Made by a program: the position numbers and the translations under genes. The notes below the pieces were generated by a model. It was given only the letters and a program-made list of their open reading frames with translations, had not been told where the DNA came from and searched no databases. A DNA stretch of 64,000 nucleotides from Sialis fuliginosa (Eukaryota > Arthropoda > Insecta > Megaloptera > Sialidae): assembly GCA_961205875.1 (NCBI GenBank), contig OY540810.1, positions 35,030,001 to 35,094,000 of the forward strand, in the 5' to 3' direction. Numbering within the stretch: position 1 is the first letter of the stretch; each line of letters begins with the position of its first letter. Shown in pieces: positions 11,776 through 23,061 of the stretch.

Positions 11776-12597
11776 AAAGGAACAAATTCATTTAAAATTC
11801 AGGTAATTATTTTGTGGAAAAACGCTCGGACCCGTCGATTAGTATTTTTAGTTGCGGATTTTTTGACATAAGAAAATTGTATACAGGGTGTCTCAGGAAA
11901 AACGTATGCAGTCATCATTGACTTTTTTAAATGGAACACCCTATATATTATACCATTTTTGAATTGTACGATAAATTCTGAACACTTTTTGTACAGCATA
12001 TTATATCTCTAAAATTAGTGGTTTTCGGAATAATGACGTTTGAAAATTGACATTTTGAAATACACACAAGTCAAATAAAATGTTTAAATTGAAAAAATAA
12101 ACCTTGAACATTTTTTTAAAAGACAACAAAAGCATCCTGGTATTACAAAAAAAGAAAAAAATAAGAAAAAAAAGAAAAAAAAGGAAAAAAAAAAAGTTCA
12201 ATGTTTTTTCTTTTTTCCATACCAGAATGTTATTGTTGGCTTTTAAAAAAATGTTCAAGGTGTATTTTTTCAATTTAAAGACTTAATTTGATTTTTATTT
12301 GACTTGTTTGTATTTCAAAATGTAAATTTTCAAACGTCATTATTCCGAAAACCACTGATTTTAGAGATATGATATACTGTACAAAAAGTGTTCAGAATTT
12401 ATCGCACAATTCAAAAATGGTATAATATATAGAGTGTTCTATTTAAAAAAATCAATGATGACTGCATATGTTTTTCCTGAGACACCCTGTATACAATTTT
12501 CTTATGTCAAAAAATCCGCAATTAAAAATACTAATCGACGGGTCCGAGCGTTTTTGCACAAAATAATTAACTGAATTTTAAACGAATTTGTTCCTTT
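11776..12597. mobile_element. foldback element, family F2 (0.8-kb near-perfect palindrome)
   Basis: Starts AAAGGAACAAATTC and ends in its inverse GAATTTGTTCCTTT. The two arms of about 400 bp are near-identical inverted copies about a centre near 12187, where purine-rich A/G runs face a short T-rich turn. Landmarks in each arm are AAACGCTCGGACCCGTCGAT, ATACAGGGTGTCTCAGGAAA (TCAGG... inverted in the right arm) and TTTTCGGAATAATGACG. The tip motif ACGCTCGGACnCGTC is shared with the foldback at 26946-27867. The ORFs at 11799, 12001 and 12104 are readings of the arms, not genes. Confidence 0.85.
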
Positions 12598-12684
12598 ATA
12601 TTTTTATAACATTCCTTAAACTTAATACAACATAAAAAAATCAATTATTTATTAACAGATTGAAGAGCGTATTATTCTGTAATT

Positions 12685-12700
12685 GGGGGGGGGGGGGGGG
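12685..12700 (+). repeat. poly-G run of 16
   Basis: Sixteen consecutive G bases in otherwise AT-rich DNA, just downstream of the palindromic element. Length may be unreliable if the assembly used error-prone reads. Confidence 0.9.
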
Positions 12701-13245
12701 TATGAATAATGTGTACCAACAGTACCTATATATATCGCACGGGATTATCTATAAACTAATTGAAATACATACCTATAGTGTGATGTAATTCAATTAACAC
12801 CAACGGTGTTAATAATATCGACTAACCAAATTACTCAAAAAGGAATTTCACTCACTTTGGTGTTTATACATTTTGTTGTTAATGTTGCTAATATTGCTAA
12901 CAAACATTATAATCTATGAAGCGGGATATTTCAATAGAACTATGTTAGTAACAGAAGGGTTTCAATATGACTGATCTATATAATGGTGGCAGAGGCATTC
13001 GAAAACTATACTTTATGTTTTTATTTTAGTCCAGCTACACTACCCAATTGCTGACGTTCGTGAACCGAGCACAAAATCAGGTTTGTTCTGATTTCTTTTC
13101 GCTCTACTAAAATCACTATAATAAATCTATCCCAGTTATTTTAACAGCGGTAGTGGTACCAATTGAGAAAAACTGAAAATAGTGTTTTATGACAAATACG
13201 AAATTTATATTTATTTGATTAGTTATTGTTTGTTACAGTATTCAT
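12701..13245. other. AT-rich sequence, nothing recognised
   Basis: Single-copy sequence of slightly higher complexity at 13020-13160, without ORF or repeat signature. Confidence 0.4.
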
Positions 13246-13751
13246 ATCTCCATATATAAAAATAAATGTTCGTTTGTATGGCGCTCATAAACTCGAGAAT
13301 TACTGAACCGATTTCAATGCGGTTTTTACCAATAGTTAGATAATTTTTCTGTGCAGTATCGTGACTATTAATATTTTATGAAAACCTAAGACTAAAAAAC
13401 GTGTTTTTTGTTTCCATGATGTCACAGCATACCGCTGTCATTTAGGTTTATTAATACCTAGCCATAGAATACAGAATTCTATAATTTACGGTTTGAATAT
13501 TTTATTAATTTAGGTCACTATGATCGCGTCTCTTTCAAATATTTTGTTGAACAATTGGATGATTTTTGACACGACATTGATATGAGTTGAGTGGGCATAC
13601 TGGGTGGATAAATTAAAAAAATTACGTGGATTTTATTATTTCCAGTCAAATATGAATGTCAATTTGAATGAATATCAAAGAATATAGATTGAACTATTAT
13701 GATCACTATAATTTTGTGGATATAGCCAGGTAACACCGGGTCCAATTCAGT
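13246..13751 (+). mobile_element. Helitron-like non-autonomous element, plus strand
   Basis: Begins TC-CATATATAAAAATAA then GTTCGTTTGTATGG, continues with GAGAATTACTGAACCGATTT and GATAATTTTTCTGTGCA, and ends GGTAACACCGGGTCCAAT followed by a decayed terminus (TCAGTAG where sister copies read GCGCTAG or GTGCTAG). Both ends match the minus-strand copy at 7084-7846. Internal sequence is shorter than in that copy and holds no ORF. Confidence 0.65.
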
Positions 13752-14369
13752 AGTAATTAAAAAAATCGTGTTTTTATTAATATACGCGACTATAGTATAT
13801 ATAATTTCAATATTGACTTTATATTTTTCTTTTTATAGAAAAATAAAAGTCCGTGAAATGTGCAAATATGTATTATGTAGTGACCTTTTATGTATTATAT
13901 TTAATTCTGACGGTCGGTACTGTACTGTAAAACTTTTTTTAGGTCGTTTTTGCAACAAAGTTGAACAAATTTAGTTTGTGTAACTTACACATGAAACGTT
14001 TTGGTGATACGCAATGTATACAAATGTCCAACAAAAAACTTCAAAACTAAAGAAATATAAATTACTTTCAAAGCCCATGAAAATACAATAAATATGATCT
14101 TTCTACCTATGTATATTCCATACAAAATATAAAATACGTTATTTGATAATAATACATATATTAACACATTTTTAGTGAAATATTTAACATATTAATATGT
14201 CTATGATATCCACACTAATTTTAATCGTGTTTTTAGTTTAAGTTTTCGTTAAATACTGTACCTTATAAAATGACATCGATTACATGTAATAGTAAGTTTA
14301 ATTAAAATATGACACTTCAATTTATTTTTTATGTAGGTAGTTGAAAAACTAATATGTTTATAATTTTTT
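13752..14369. other. AT-rich sequence, no gene seen
   Basis: Contains chance ORFs at 13768-13974 (plus) and 13985-14167 (minus), both rich in I, F and Y codons and without recognisable domains. Confidence 0.45.
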
Positions 14370-14682
14370 ATGAAATTTAATAGCCGGTTTATTATTAATA
14401 AGTGTTATCGATTTCCATTATCAAACAATAATATTTTAGACCAGGGGTGTATGGGACCAGTGGGCACGCTGATTTGTATCAAGTATTTTTTGTTCTTTAA
14501 TCTTTTCACGAGTTGAATTTTTGTAGAAAATTATATGATACAAAACGCACAAAAATATACTTTGTCCATTTGATAAAAATTGGCGTGCCCACTGGCCCTA
14601 TACACCCCTGGTTTAAATTATTATTGTTTGGTACTGTAAATCGATAACACTTATTAATAATAAACCGGTTATCAAATTTCAT
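14370..14682. mobile_element. inverted-repeat element (MITE), 313 bp
   Basis: Arms of about 105 bp (14370-14474 and 14580-14682) are inverted copies: TTATTATTAATAAGTGTTAT appears on the left and its complement on the right, as does ACCAGGGGTGTATGGG facing CCCTATACACCCCTGG. The 100-bp centre is not repeated. No clear target duplication and no second copy in the window. The ORF 14506-14706 is a reading of the right arm. Confidence 0.75.
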
Positions 14683-15059
14683 AATTGTATCACAATTCAT
14701 ATTCATATAAAGTTTTTTTGCTTAAATAACATCCTAGATCTAGTGTTAATTTTTTTACACTAGTTGTAAATCATCCTGTATACTGCGATTAATTATGGAA
14801 CACAATATCCGATAAATATCCTCCACGATTCTGCTGGTATAATTACTACACACTAAAGCCTATACATTTTTGTGATTATAAATACTGGATTGTATATCTA
14901 CATCATCCAACTAAATACATATTTACTAAAATATTTGATAATCAATCATTATTACAATAATCCCAATCGGAATTACTTGATATATTAAATAATAAAATAC
15001 CATTCGATAGAAAATAACACAAAGACCATTTAACAGTTTCCTCGCAGTAATTTGAACGT

Positions 15060-15250
15060 TCGATGTTATATTATCTACTTCCGTTTTCGACGCGCGCTAC
15101 CCCGCGACCCCCGCAGAGTTCTGTGCCGCACGCTGCACGTCTTAGCGAGTAATTAGTCTGCTGAAATGTTAACGACTCAATTCAGCCAAGTCCGCCGCTA
15201 GCTAATATCTGGTCGAAGATTTGCTGCTTTTTCTAACACGATCCGGTAAA
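15060..15250. other. GC-rich island, candidate conserved non-coding DNA
   Basis: About 50% GC against a window average well under 30%, with several CpGs (CGACGCGCGCTACCCCGCGA) and no ORF, repeat symmetry or second copy. It also has the homeodomain-like core GAGTAATTAGT at about 15147. It could be an enhancer, an untranslated exon or a promoter-proximal island. Only composition supports this. Confidence 0.3.
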
Positions 15251-15334
15251 CAAAGGGTCATCAAGCATGTCCTTATTTTCGGTGGATTTTCTATAAGTTC
15301 GTACGAAGAAAATATTTAATATTCTATTAAAGTA

Positions 15335-15430
15335 GGGCTTTATACCAGATGACACGAGATTAAGAATCAGTCTTGTCTCGTCACGTATTTATAAGTGAAG
15401 GCAGTACCTTAGTCTCTCGTAAATTCATTA
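15335..15430 (+). repeat. GAGACGAG-type dispersed repeat fragment
   Basis: Contains GTAGGGCTTTATACCAGATG, ACACGAGATTAAGAATCAGT and CTTGTCTCGTCACG. Related strings recur at 16535-16600 (GCCGAGACGAGATTAAGACT), 19205-19310 (GAGATGAGACGAGACTAG) and 63158-63265 (CTCGAGATGAGACC...GTAGGGCCTACTTGGTATAA). Probably decayed copies of one short element of unknown class. Confidence 0.45.
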
Positions 15431-17911
15431 ATCTAAGAAATTAAAAAAAAGGTATATTATGTGACTTATATATTAGACTGGAGACCTTACGACTTGTTTT
15501 ACTTAAAAATAAAATAATTATGTATTTTAGAGTGCTATAAATAGCCTCTAATGTCTAACGAGTCAATTTGACCAAACGTTCCCCCTGACGTCAGGATTTT
15601 TCACGTCTCCACTACCGGGTTAATAAAACATTTAAACACTTGCAGCATTCGATGATATTTTTTCACCCGTTAAGGATCTAAAACCTTTCAATTTTTTCAA
15701 AATTAAAAATACCCTTTGAAGCAAGTATGGTACTTCGTTCAAGAACTGCTATTATATATAAAACTAAAAAAAAAATCGTATTATTTTAAAATTTGACACT
15801 TTTTAACAATCCTTAATTTAATATAATCCCTTGATATAAAAGTAAATATAGTATACTAAAAAGGTAGTTAAGTATTCATGTAATTAGGTTCTTAACATAT
15901 AATTTACTTTAAAAATCTGCATTTTTGACGTATTTTTCATAATTTTTATTTGATATTGAAGCAGGTAATAAATATCATATATAGAGCTATAAATAATATT
16001 GTTTTTTAAAGATATCACTATCATAATGTGTTTTTTCACAATGCTGTTTCATAAAGATTAATGATATGTAAGTTGTTTTGAAATTTCAAATATTGTGCAA
16101 TGAAACACTACTGGAGTTATATATTTTGAACATGTTTCATAGAAACTATAGTATGCTATATGATTTAAACTAAATCTTATCGAATAATCTATTTTAGTGA
16201 CCGCATAAAAGAGATAACTATGTAATTAAATTATAAAACATCAACAGGCATGATCGGTGAAGTATTTAACTTTTAAATGTACGTTGGTCGTTAAATAAAA
16301 CTTTTTAATGTCTTCTTTAACTTTTTAATTGTCTCGCGAATTATGTTAAAACCAATAGTAGGTAGATTATTAACATCTTAATGCAATAATTCTCCAATAG
16401 GGTAAGGATTCTGATAATATTTTAAAGTGTTTACAAATACAAGAATTAGATATAATATTTAATTACATAGTACGATTGCACAGGAGATGAATCTAAGGTA
16501 AGTTTCGTCTTGTAGAAATTGAAGCTATATTATCTCGGTCCCATACACGTGATCAAGGCCGAGACGAGATTAAGACTGAGATTTTTAAAAATTTCGTTAC
16601 CATGACTTTTTAAAAAATGTTTTTTCTTTTTTAATCATTTTTATGGCCTTCCATTTTCGATGATTTAGCCAAGACTTTTTTTTTGTTCGCTTTTCACCTT
16701 TATTTAATCTTATGTATAGGTATAAAAGTAAAAATAAAACATCTAAAATTAAAAATTTTAAAATATGGTTACGTCATCTAAAAACGTTTGAGAACTCGTT
16801 AAATACCTCAATCTATACTGTTTTTGTAGCCTGTATACCTGCCCTTACAAGTATTATCTGTATGTAATTTATATGTTATAATTATTGAAGGTATTGATTT
16901 TATTAATATTATACTCGCGTAGATATTATCGACAAAATTAATAATTAAAAATGATTTAAACCCTTTCATGTATGGTGTACACACAAATAAGAATATAACT
17001 TTGTCTTCAGTTATATTCAAATTAGTAATTAGAATATTTATTTATGAAAAACTTTTGCATTCTTGGAAGGTCTTTAACAAGTAATTAAAATGTATACTTT
17101 CTAAAAATAAATATTTTATACGATGTAGAGATTTTATAAAAATAGAACACCCACATATTAAAACCTTGTTTAGATTTTGGTAATTTAAACAGGCAGAAAG
17201 TTTGTATAGGTATGTAAGATATTTCGATATTTATAACTCATTAATAATAATTATTATTGATAGTAATTAGTGAATTGATTAAATTGCAAAATATGATTTA
17301 ATTTTTACTATACAAACATTCGTTTAACTAACAATTAAAGCATGCATTTACATGCATTAATTTTTAATTTCACATTATATATTTCTAATAAAAAATCTAT
17401 CATAACATACCTATGTATTAGTGGTATTGAAGAAAAAAGTGCTCTTAAACTTTAATTCACCCAAACTGCAGAATGGTCTTAAAATGTTAGTTATATAATT
17501 TATATTATATAATATTAGTATAATACTAGTGTATTATTATATAATTTATGTATAGCTTTACATATAAACAATTTAATACATTCTGGAAATTACTGTATAA
17601 GTTATTTAAGTTTTCAAATAAGTTCATTAGTAACATTGGTATCCGAAGATAGAGACAATTTACTGTGTAGACGATAATATCGCAATTATTTTTGAGTTCA
17701 CAAATTCAAAATACTAGCAGCATCTCAATCGTTTAAACCTTAAGCTACTATTAGATTGTTGCATTTAGAATATATGTTTTTAAAACGCTGCAGTACCAAA
17801 AATTACGTACTCGTATTAATTGTACAATAGTTTTAAAATAACATAATAAAAAAGTTAGAAATAAATTAAAAAATATTCACAAACTTAAATAAACAAAAGC
17901 CAATAAATAAC
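15431..17911. other. AT-rich sequence, one short repeat fragment, no gene
   Basis: Holds the GAGACGAG-type fragment at 16535-16600 and otherwise low-complexity AT sequence. The 70-codon minus ORF at 16808-17020 is unrecognised and probably chance. Confidence 0.45.
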
Positions 17912-17921
17912 ACGATGTAAA

Positions 17922-18053
17922 TCTTGGCTTCTGGGTGTAAGCCGCGTCAGTTTGGTCGTGTTATCGGCCAACGGTTCGTCACACATTGCAGAGAACTTCT
18001 TCAGGGCTCTTCTAAAAGTGCAGCACTTTTAGAAGAGCCCTGAAGACATGAAT
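17922..18053 (+). mobile_element. hairpin element family H1, truncated copy 1
   Basis: Begins TCTTGGCTTCTGGGTGTAAG, CCGCGTC, TTGGTCGTGTTATCGGCCAA, runs into CACATTGCAG and ends in a perfect hairpin: 17999-18021 (CTTCAGGGCTCTTCTAAAAG...) pairs with 18023-18045 around a single central base. The second half of the family palindrome, present at 47290-47480 and 62749-62893, is missing. The 10 bases ACGATGTAAA lie directly on both sides (17912-17921 and 18054-18063), consistent with a target duplication. Confidence 0.75.
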
Positions 18054-18063
18054 ACGATGTAAA

Positions 18064-19199
18064 GTTCCAAAATACTATGTCATCAACCAGGAGACATATT
18101 TCTTTATCTACCCTGTGGAAAAAAATGTTACCCCATATATTATAAAAGTCGATAGCAATAATAAATGTCCCCCTCGAAATACTTAACTTTAACGTTTAGT
18201 TTTCGAGATATTGACCTTAGGAAATTAAAACGGAACACCCGATATATCTATAAATAACATGAACTATTGCACTTGTAATCGTTATGATTCTTATTATTTC
18301 CACTAAGAATTCTTCAATTATACTATTATAATATAATAATCGTTTTAATTATTCTGTACAAATTTAATCTAACATACCACTTGTAATTAGTTGGAATTAA
18401 GAAAACTACTTTTGTATATGTAAAATGAAGCAATTGAAATAATCTAGATATAAGTCTACGAGTAACAATAGCGGTTTTGTTATTAGTTTATGAAATTAAA
18501 CAAGTAAGTACTATTTAAGTACAATGTAATTTCATTATTAAACTAATTACATTAAACTGTATCTTATTTACAGGATAAAAGTCATGCCTTCGTGCTGTGA
18601 ACATTATAATCAATTATACAAATCGTATTTAACTCTTCCAAAACATGTTTGTTATTTGGAGCATTCAGAGAAAATCATTACCTACCGTAATTTATTAAAT
18701 TGTAAAAAAAAAAACTATACAATTTTCTATAAACTTTTCAAATGCAATATGAAGCGTACTAAATATAATATATATAAGGATTTAAATAGCCTATTTTATT
18801 TTATTTTGTCATTTAGGTTCATAATATATACGATTGGAAGCAGTATGCAAAAAACATTTGATGTTATTAGCGTCAAGTACAGATAAAGATATTTAAGTAA
18901 ACGACTTTCAGCTATAGCAGTTATAACGCAAATTTCAGTGCTTTTTGTAAAAATTATATGGCCCTAAAAGAAAAAGTAATAACTTTTAATGGTCACTTGA
19001 TATTAGCTCAGTAAAAATATAATAATGTGTTTCGTATAAAGTTTTCTTTGTGCAATTTCTATATTTATAAAAAGATTGATTTAAGGATATCACATTTTTT
19101 ATTAATATTAATTCTTTTATAAAAATTTTAATATTATATTTTTGGTTTTTCTATTTATTTAACCGAACTTTGATATTATTTCTCTATAATTTGAAAATA
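18064..19199. other. AT-rich sequence, no convincing gene
   Basis: The part at 18110-18245 (TATTATAAAAGTCGATAGCA, TTTTCGAGATATTGACCTTA, GGAACACCC) looks like a decayed insect repeat but has no partner in the window. A 100-codon plus ORF at 18584-18886 (MPSCCEHYNQLYKSYLTLPKH...) has an in-context ATG and is less biased than most, but no domain is recognisable and the sequence downstream is non-coding. I leave it as a doubtful hypothetical. Confidence 0.35.
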
Positions 19200-19312
19200 G
19201 CTTTACTCGAGATGAGACGAGACTAGATTTAGGCATGTCTCGTTTAGTATATGATTTTACAACCGAAAATTTTGTCTCGTATATAAAAAATTAAGCCGGT
19301 CTCATGTGAATT
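19200..19312 (+). repeat. GAGACGAG-type dispersed repeat fragment
   Basis: Contains CTCGAGATGAGACGAGACTA and TGTCTCGTTTAG, TTGTCTCGTATATAAAA and CCGGTCTCATG; related to fragments near 15.3, 16.5 and 63.2 kb. Confidence 0.45.
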
Positions 19313-20587
19313 TTATTTTTTACCTAAAAATGTAACTTCTTTTAATTTCAAAATAATATAATAAATATTATTTAAAATTGTATCGTACAATCATCAACCG
19401 ACTTAGAACCAATTGTGTATACTCTCATATATGAATTTGATACCACTGCTTTAGTTGAAACATATAAAATTTTATCGTCTAGATATTGTCTCGTTAGGTT
19501 TAAGTATTAAAACAAAAAAGGACATTAAAAAATCTTCTAACTGTATTTTCGATTACAACAATATACATTTATATATATACAATACTGAAATTGGTGTATT
19601 TTTGTACTTAAAAAATAGTTTTAAAACGAATTCAACCCCATGTTCAAAATTGAATTTTGAAATGTTTAAAAGATACAAATACATATGCATATTAAAAGGA
19701 TTATAATTATAAAGTTTAGCAGGACGTTTAATTTAAAGTTTATAAAAATAATTACTTTGTTTCAACAAGTGTAGGTATATTTGAAAATTATAAATTGTCT
19801 ATTATTTTTTTCATCAATATCTCTTAATAATCTAAATAAAAATTTATTTCTAAAATTCTCTAAAAATGTACCTACGCCAAAAAAATATAATATAAATAAC
19901 AGTTAAAAGACAAAAATAAACCATCATAATTATTTACTATCCATTCCCACCACTTTTAACAAATGTAAAATACATTAACAATAAAATGCCGCATCAAACA
20001 AACTGTATGATTTTAAATTCAGTCAATAATATACGTTCTACTTACTCCATGACATATTCGAACCACCTACTACTTTCCAACTTTTCACTGATCATATATA
20101 TATATATATATACATTTGAAATTCCTTGTTATTTTTGAAATGCTGACTACACAATTTTGTTTAACTAAACTAAACTTACTACGGAAGTTAAAAACGATTT
20201 TCTGTCAGATAAAATAAATTGACATCAATTTTATATGAGACGTTTTGAAAGATACATTTTATAAGAAAATATGTCAATGTATTTTAAAGAATTGAATTCA
20301 TTTAAGGAATACTGCAAAAAAAGAAAATAATACTGTTGGATAATATTTTATAAATTATTTACTTCTATAATATTTGGTTATATACATAGCAATAAATAGC
20401 AGGAATTAACATCAATCATTTGGTGTATGCATTATAAAATGTTTTAATTAAATTGATATCTCGGGAAAGGGGAGTAAAAATAAACCAGCAGTCATAAACC
20501 AAAATAATTTATTTTAATCGATTAATTTATCAGAAGATAATGTGATTAAAAAAGGCTTGTATATATAGGTATTTAAATGCATTTTTT
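19313..20587. other. AT-rich sequence with TA microsatellite, no gene
   Basis: A (TA)n tract lies at about 20094-20112. The 83-codon ORF at 19455-19706 has AT-driven composition (K, N, I, Y) and no recognisable domain. Confidence 0.45.
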
Positions 20588-20790
20588 AAGGTTCCGAAGA
20601 AACCCTATTAAACTCACTTTGTCGTCCGTCCGTCCTTTTTAGCCAAAACAAAATATCTCGTAAACTATATAAGCTAGAAACTTGAAATTTTTACTGAACA
20701 TGTAAAATGATTTCCTTTAGTGAAATATTTACTTTGTTGAAAAAATAATTTTTCAGAGGGTGGGCGCTAAAAAGCTAAAGTTTCGTAAAA
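20588..20790 (+). repeat. dispersed insect-type repeat fragment
   Basis: Reads AAGGTTCCGAAGAAACCCTA, then TCACTTTGTCGTCCGTCCGT and ATATCTCGTAAACTATATAA, a pattern (GGTTCCGnAG...CGTCCGTCCGTCC...ATCTCG) that I know as a common interspersed sequence in insect genomes. Only one copy is in the window, so boundaries are approximate and the class is unknown. Confidence 0.45.
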
Positions 20791-22164
20791 AAAATAATTT
20801 TGGACAAGGAGTAGCCGAATTAGCGAGAGTCTACTGTACATTTCACTGATTGATCCCGCTGATGTTTTGATATTTTTAATGCGATTTTTTGTTGGTAATT
20901 TATTACATATTTTTGATATACTTATTATGATTTTCTATATTTTAACCTAACCAAAACTAACCAGACTAATTTCACTCCAATAGATTGCCTTTACCAAGGA
21001 CAGTTAACGTGTATATTATTAGAGCATCAATTTTATTCTGAATAACTATGTATATACGTGATTTTTGACGATTGTGACGTCATACAAAAATTCAAATTAT
21101 CTAATAATTAGCATAAAGCAGTTTCCCACTAATATAATACCAGTAGCTGAATGGCATTATCTTTTCACATCCATTTCAACAATACGTTAATTAAAAAACT
21201 TTTATAATATTTCTTTAGAGAAATGAATTAGATAAATTTCAATCTAATCAACATATTCATTCGATATTACTTATCTCTCCTTAGTACATTCTAATTTAAA
21301 ACAGTCAAATTTTATCGTTTAATTTATCACTGTTCCATTATATTCACAGAGTTTCCTAAAAAAGACACAAAACTGCAAGAAGTAATCAAAAAAATTACTT
21401 CATTATTACCGTATAGAAGCTATTTGTGAAGTTCTCTTAACGCTGAGAAAGAATAACAAATAACAAAGATTCGTATAAAATATCCCAGAGAAAACAGTGT
21501 CAGTTTGTAAAGATGTCGAGTGAGTTAAAACCGCAAAACGGGGTTAAATTAATCAGAAAATAAAACGTGAGAAAGATATTCCGATATTGTACGATTCCGT
21601 ACGAAAACAAACGAAACTGAATTTCATTCTGATTTAGTGTTCTCAAGTTGTCCCTCCTAGACACATATATAATTATATACTTACTTAGAAATTTATGATA
21701 GATATATGCACATATATTAACATACTGGGTAAATCAACGTGTTCCTTTCATGTTCGAAATTTGACCATACTTTTATAAATGTACATAGTTTTAAAATAAA
21801 AATGTGTATTAAAAATATATATTGTCGTATGGGAATAACACTAACATCAAATAAATAATTTAAAAAAAATGTTATTGCCATGAAAAAAAATTGCCTGTTT
21901 GGTAATATGTTCGTAAATAAAACTAAAAGTGTCATTTTTGGGACTATTAGGCTTGGATATCTCAAAAACCCAACGTGATGGAATTGTTTTATACACTCGT
22001 GCACTGAAAAAAATTATGGTGAGCGTAGTCATAACTGAGATTATGAGAGTCATATGATATGTTCTGTTCATAATGTGACTGTACGAGATATAACTTTATA
22101 ACTAATGTAACCATATTAGTTTAATATGAAGATAGTCATAGTGTTCCCCAAATTACAGGATAAT
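20791..22164. other. AT-rich sequence with one moderately complex patch, no gene
   Basis: The patch at 21480-21650 (AAGATGTCGAGTGAGTTAAA, CCGTACGAAAACAAACGAAA) is GC-richer and carries an ATG with only 13 codons before a stop. The minus ORFs at 21717-22004 and 21847-22071 overlap each other in different frames and are hydrophobic by base composition; neither is recognised. Confidence 0.4.
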
Positions 22165-22405
22165 TATGTATTCATGAAATTTCCACTATTTTAGTTTATT
22201 TATAACAAAATCATCTTTAACTTTAATAAATAAAAGATTGTTAGACAACTTCAAGGATACTGTGAACACAAAAACAGCGTGAATACAGCTACATCAGAGA
22301 TATAATGATATATCTCCCAAAGTTATCTAAAAATATAAGTATAAAATCATGTTTTTGGTAGTGTAAAGACCATATACAATTTTATCAGTGTATATCTAGT
22401 ATCTC
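22165..22405 (+). repeat. dispersed repeat pair P1, copy 1
   Basis: Collinear with 31905-32215. Shared strings include GAAATTTCCACT(A/C)TTTTAGTTT, TTTATAA, GACAACTTCAAGGATACTGTGA (similar), CAGAGATATAAT and AAATCATGTTT(T/C)TGGTAGT. No ORF and no inverted ends visible, so the class is unknown. Confidence 0.65.
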
Positions 22406-22858
22406 ATGATAGTGTTAGTGACCAATAATACCGTAAAGTGCGCCAACTTTGTGCCAGTGACCTAACTATGTGCCACTGCTGATTTCGGGCAGAAAGAGCT
22501 CTCTAGCGGAATCGGTTGTTGAGATAAAGCTTCCAAAAAAATACTCAGAACAGCTTTGACATGCGAGAAGTGAATTTCCACATTTTCAACCTTATCACTC
22601 TTATCATATAATTACGAAAAATATTAAGATGATAGTGTTGTTTTTCCAGTTATCCAGATCTTCGGGGAAGTACCGAATAATATTAAAAATACAATACCTT
22701 GTAATATAATTATTATTAAATTATAATTTAACTTTTGATTTGAAGTTTAACCGACACATTTGGATATTTAAACAAAATTTGAAAATATAAATAAAATAAC
22801 ATTAATTTTGTAATCATTAAATAATAAGAACAAAACAAAATAAATACACATGTTTCAG

Positions 22859-23061
22859 AGTCAACTGAAATGGTACAAAACGGTTCGGAACTACCGTATT
22901 ACCACTATGACACATGTTTCAGTATGGGGGACCAACTTGATACATCTGTTCAAAGGTGTGCTATTGCCGGCGGCGGGCGATGGAACATGGACGGCATGAG
23001 GGACACGGGGATACCGAGAATATTGTGGAGTAGTGCGTCGAGCCGACACCAGATTGCGTGA
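22859..23061 (+). CDS. exon-like GC-rich ORF, hypothetical
   Basis: A 63-codon ORF (ATG at 22870, MVQNGSELPYYHYDTCFSMG... to ...SSASSRHQIA) sits in an island of about 50% GC in strongly AT-rich DNA. It follows a good splice-acceptor-like string, ACACATGTTTCAG ending at 22858. A second frame starting just after that acceptor (SQLKWYKTVRNYRITTMTHV...) is also open for about 46 codons, so the frame is ambiguous. The acceptor-like string is repeated at 22909-22921 within the ORF. I recognise no domain in either frame. It may be an isolated exon, an untranslated exon or a conserved non-coding island; codon use alone cannot decide. No RNA or homology evidence is available here. Confidence 0.3.

Noticed and set aside
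12001..12286. Overlapping ORFs on both strands with similar peptides (KDNKSILVLQKKKK / KANNNILVWKKEK)
   Set aside because: They are mirror readings of the two arms of the 11776-12597 palindrome.
18584..18886. 100-codon ORF as a gene
   Set aside because: It begins plausibly but shows no domain, no splice context and AT-typical codons; not strong enough to list as a CDS.
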